From assembly GCF_005780165.1 (NCBI RefSeq), contig NZ_VAUV01000009.1:1-64000 (forward strand): a stretch of DNA of 64,000 nucleotides, given 5' to 3'. This stretch comes from Phragmitibacter flavus. Lineage in GTDB: Bacteria; Verrucomicrobiota; Verrucomicrobiia; Verrucomicrobiales; Verrucomicrobiaceae. A model generated the notes under the pieces. The model was not told the origin of the DNA, did not search any database, and was given only the letters and a program-made list of their open reading frames with translations. Each line of letters starts with the position of its first letter. The first letter of the stretch is position 1. The translations under genes and the position numbers were made by a program. Of the stretch, positions 63,809-64,000 are shown in pieces.

Positions 63809-64000
63809 ATGCATTCTATTTGGTCTACCTTGAGCGAAAATTTCTACGACCAAACGGCCTCCGCGCCCGAGACTCCCTTCGACGTTGCCCTGCGTCCTCC
63901 CGACTTTGATGAGTTCACCGGCCAGACCCGCGTGAAAGAACGCCTCATGCTCATGGTCGAAGCCGCCCGCCAGCGCGGCGACACCCTCGACCACGTGCTC
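63809..64000 (+). CDS. ruvB: Holliday junction branch migration DNA helicase, 5' end only
   Basis: The first 64 codons, from ATG 63809 to the window edge. The sequence [23 protein letters not shown] matches the N-terminus of RuvB just before its Walker A motif (RP..F.eyiGQ..vke.L). RuvB is the AAA+ motor that drives branch migration with RuvA during recombination repair. It is divergent from bamA, with a 247-base gap between. The gene continues beyond the window, so later motifs cannot be checked. Confidence 0.9.
   Translation, partial: MHSIWSTLSENFYDQTASAPETPFDVALRPPDFDEFTGQTRVKERLMLMVEAARQRGDTLDHVL

Overview
The window reads as a chromosomal segment of a Gram-negative bacterium of the PVC superphylum, most likely phylum Verrucomicrobiota (order Verrucomicrobiales). 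The reasons are family content: a PEP-CTERM protein, a DUF1549/DUF1553 protein carrying a CxxCH motif, a DUF1800-DUF1501 pair, secretin-type exported proteins, an MglA-like GTPase operon, a class I ribonucleotide reductase whose large subunit has an extended multi-ATP-cone N-terminus as in Chlamydiae, and a bamA-skp-lpxD outer-membrane block. No sequence search was possible, so the assignment rests on recognising families.

Layout. 1-1642: a C-rich heptamer tandem repeat, a perfect Rex-type operator, and nuoF. 1643-3300: a small insertion-like segment (PEP-CTERM gene, N-terminally truncated serine peptidase) that ends in a second, displaced copy of the last 13 codons of nuoF. 3305-3962: a vapBC toxin-antitoxin pair with its palindromic operator. 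4031-6324: a large exported, possibly lipid-anchored protein. 6474-11426: a cyclic-nucleotide-binding protein, a terpenoid-cyclase-fold repeat protein, a proline-rich protein with a roadblock-like end, an MglA-family GTPase and a hotdog thioesterase, then a DUF1549/DUF1553 protein and a duplicated secretin-like exported protein. 16052-23429: leuC, an outer-membrane barrel, and nrdB-nrdA behind two NrdR boxes; the NrdB sequence lacks the radical tyrosine (subclass Ic). 

24516-42524 may be a genomic island: an intact tRNA-Ser(CGA) at the left, and at the right an 18-base copy of its 3' end (one mismatch) plus a decayed tRNA-Ser-like D-arm. The island carries one operon (coiled-coil membrane protein, MoxR ATPase, DUF58, BatA-like VWA protein, dual-VWA protein) and a 2,965-residue exported TPR protein. 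No integrase was seen.

42613-51714 (all minus strand): a TPR-thioredoxin protein, a small pseudopilin-like anchored protein, DUF1501 and DUF1800 proteins, and a GspK-like minor pseudopilin. Divergent from gspK is a plus-strand gspL-gspM-(GspC/PilP-like)-gspD operon (51886-56822). The window closes with the envelope block bamA, skp/ompH, lpxD, hflK, hflC (all minus) and the first 64 codons of ruvB (plus).

Main points for follow-up: the Rex site at nuoF, the nuoF 3'-end duplication, the Leu-for-Tyr R2 protein, the tRNA-Ser bounded region with its MoxR/giant-TPR genes, the MglA operon, and a MITE/REPIN-like inverted repeat. Several gene starts were moved inward from the longest reading frame; each entry says why.
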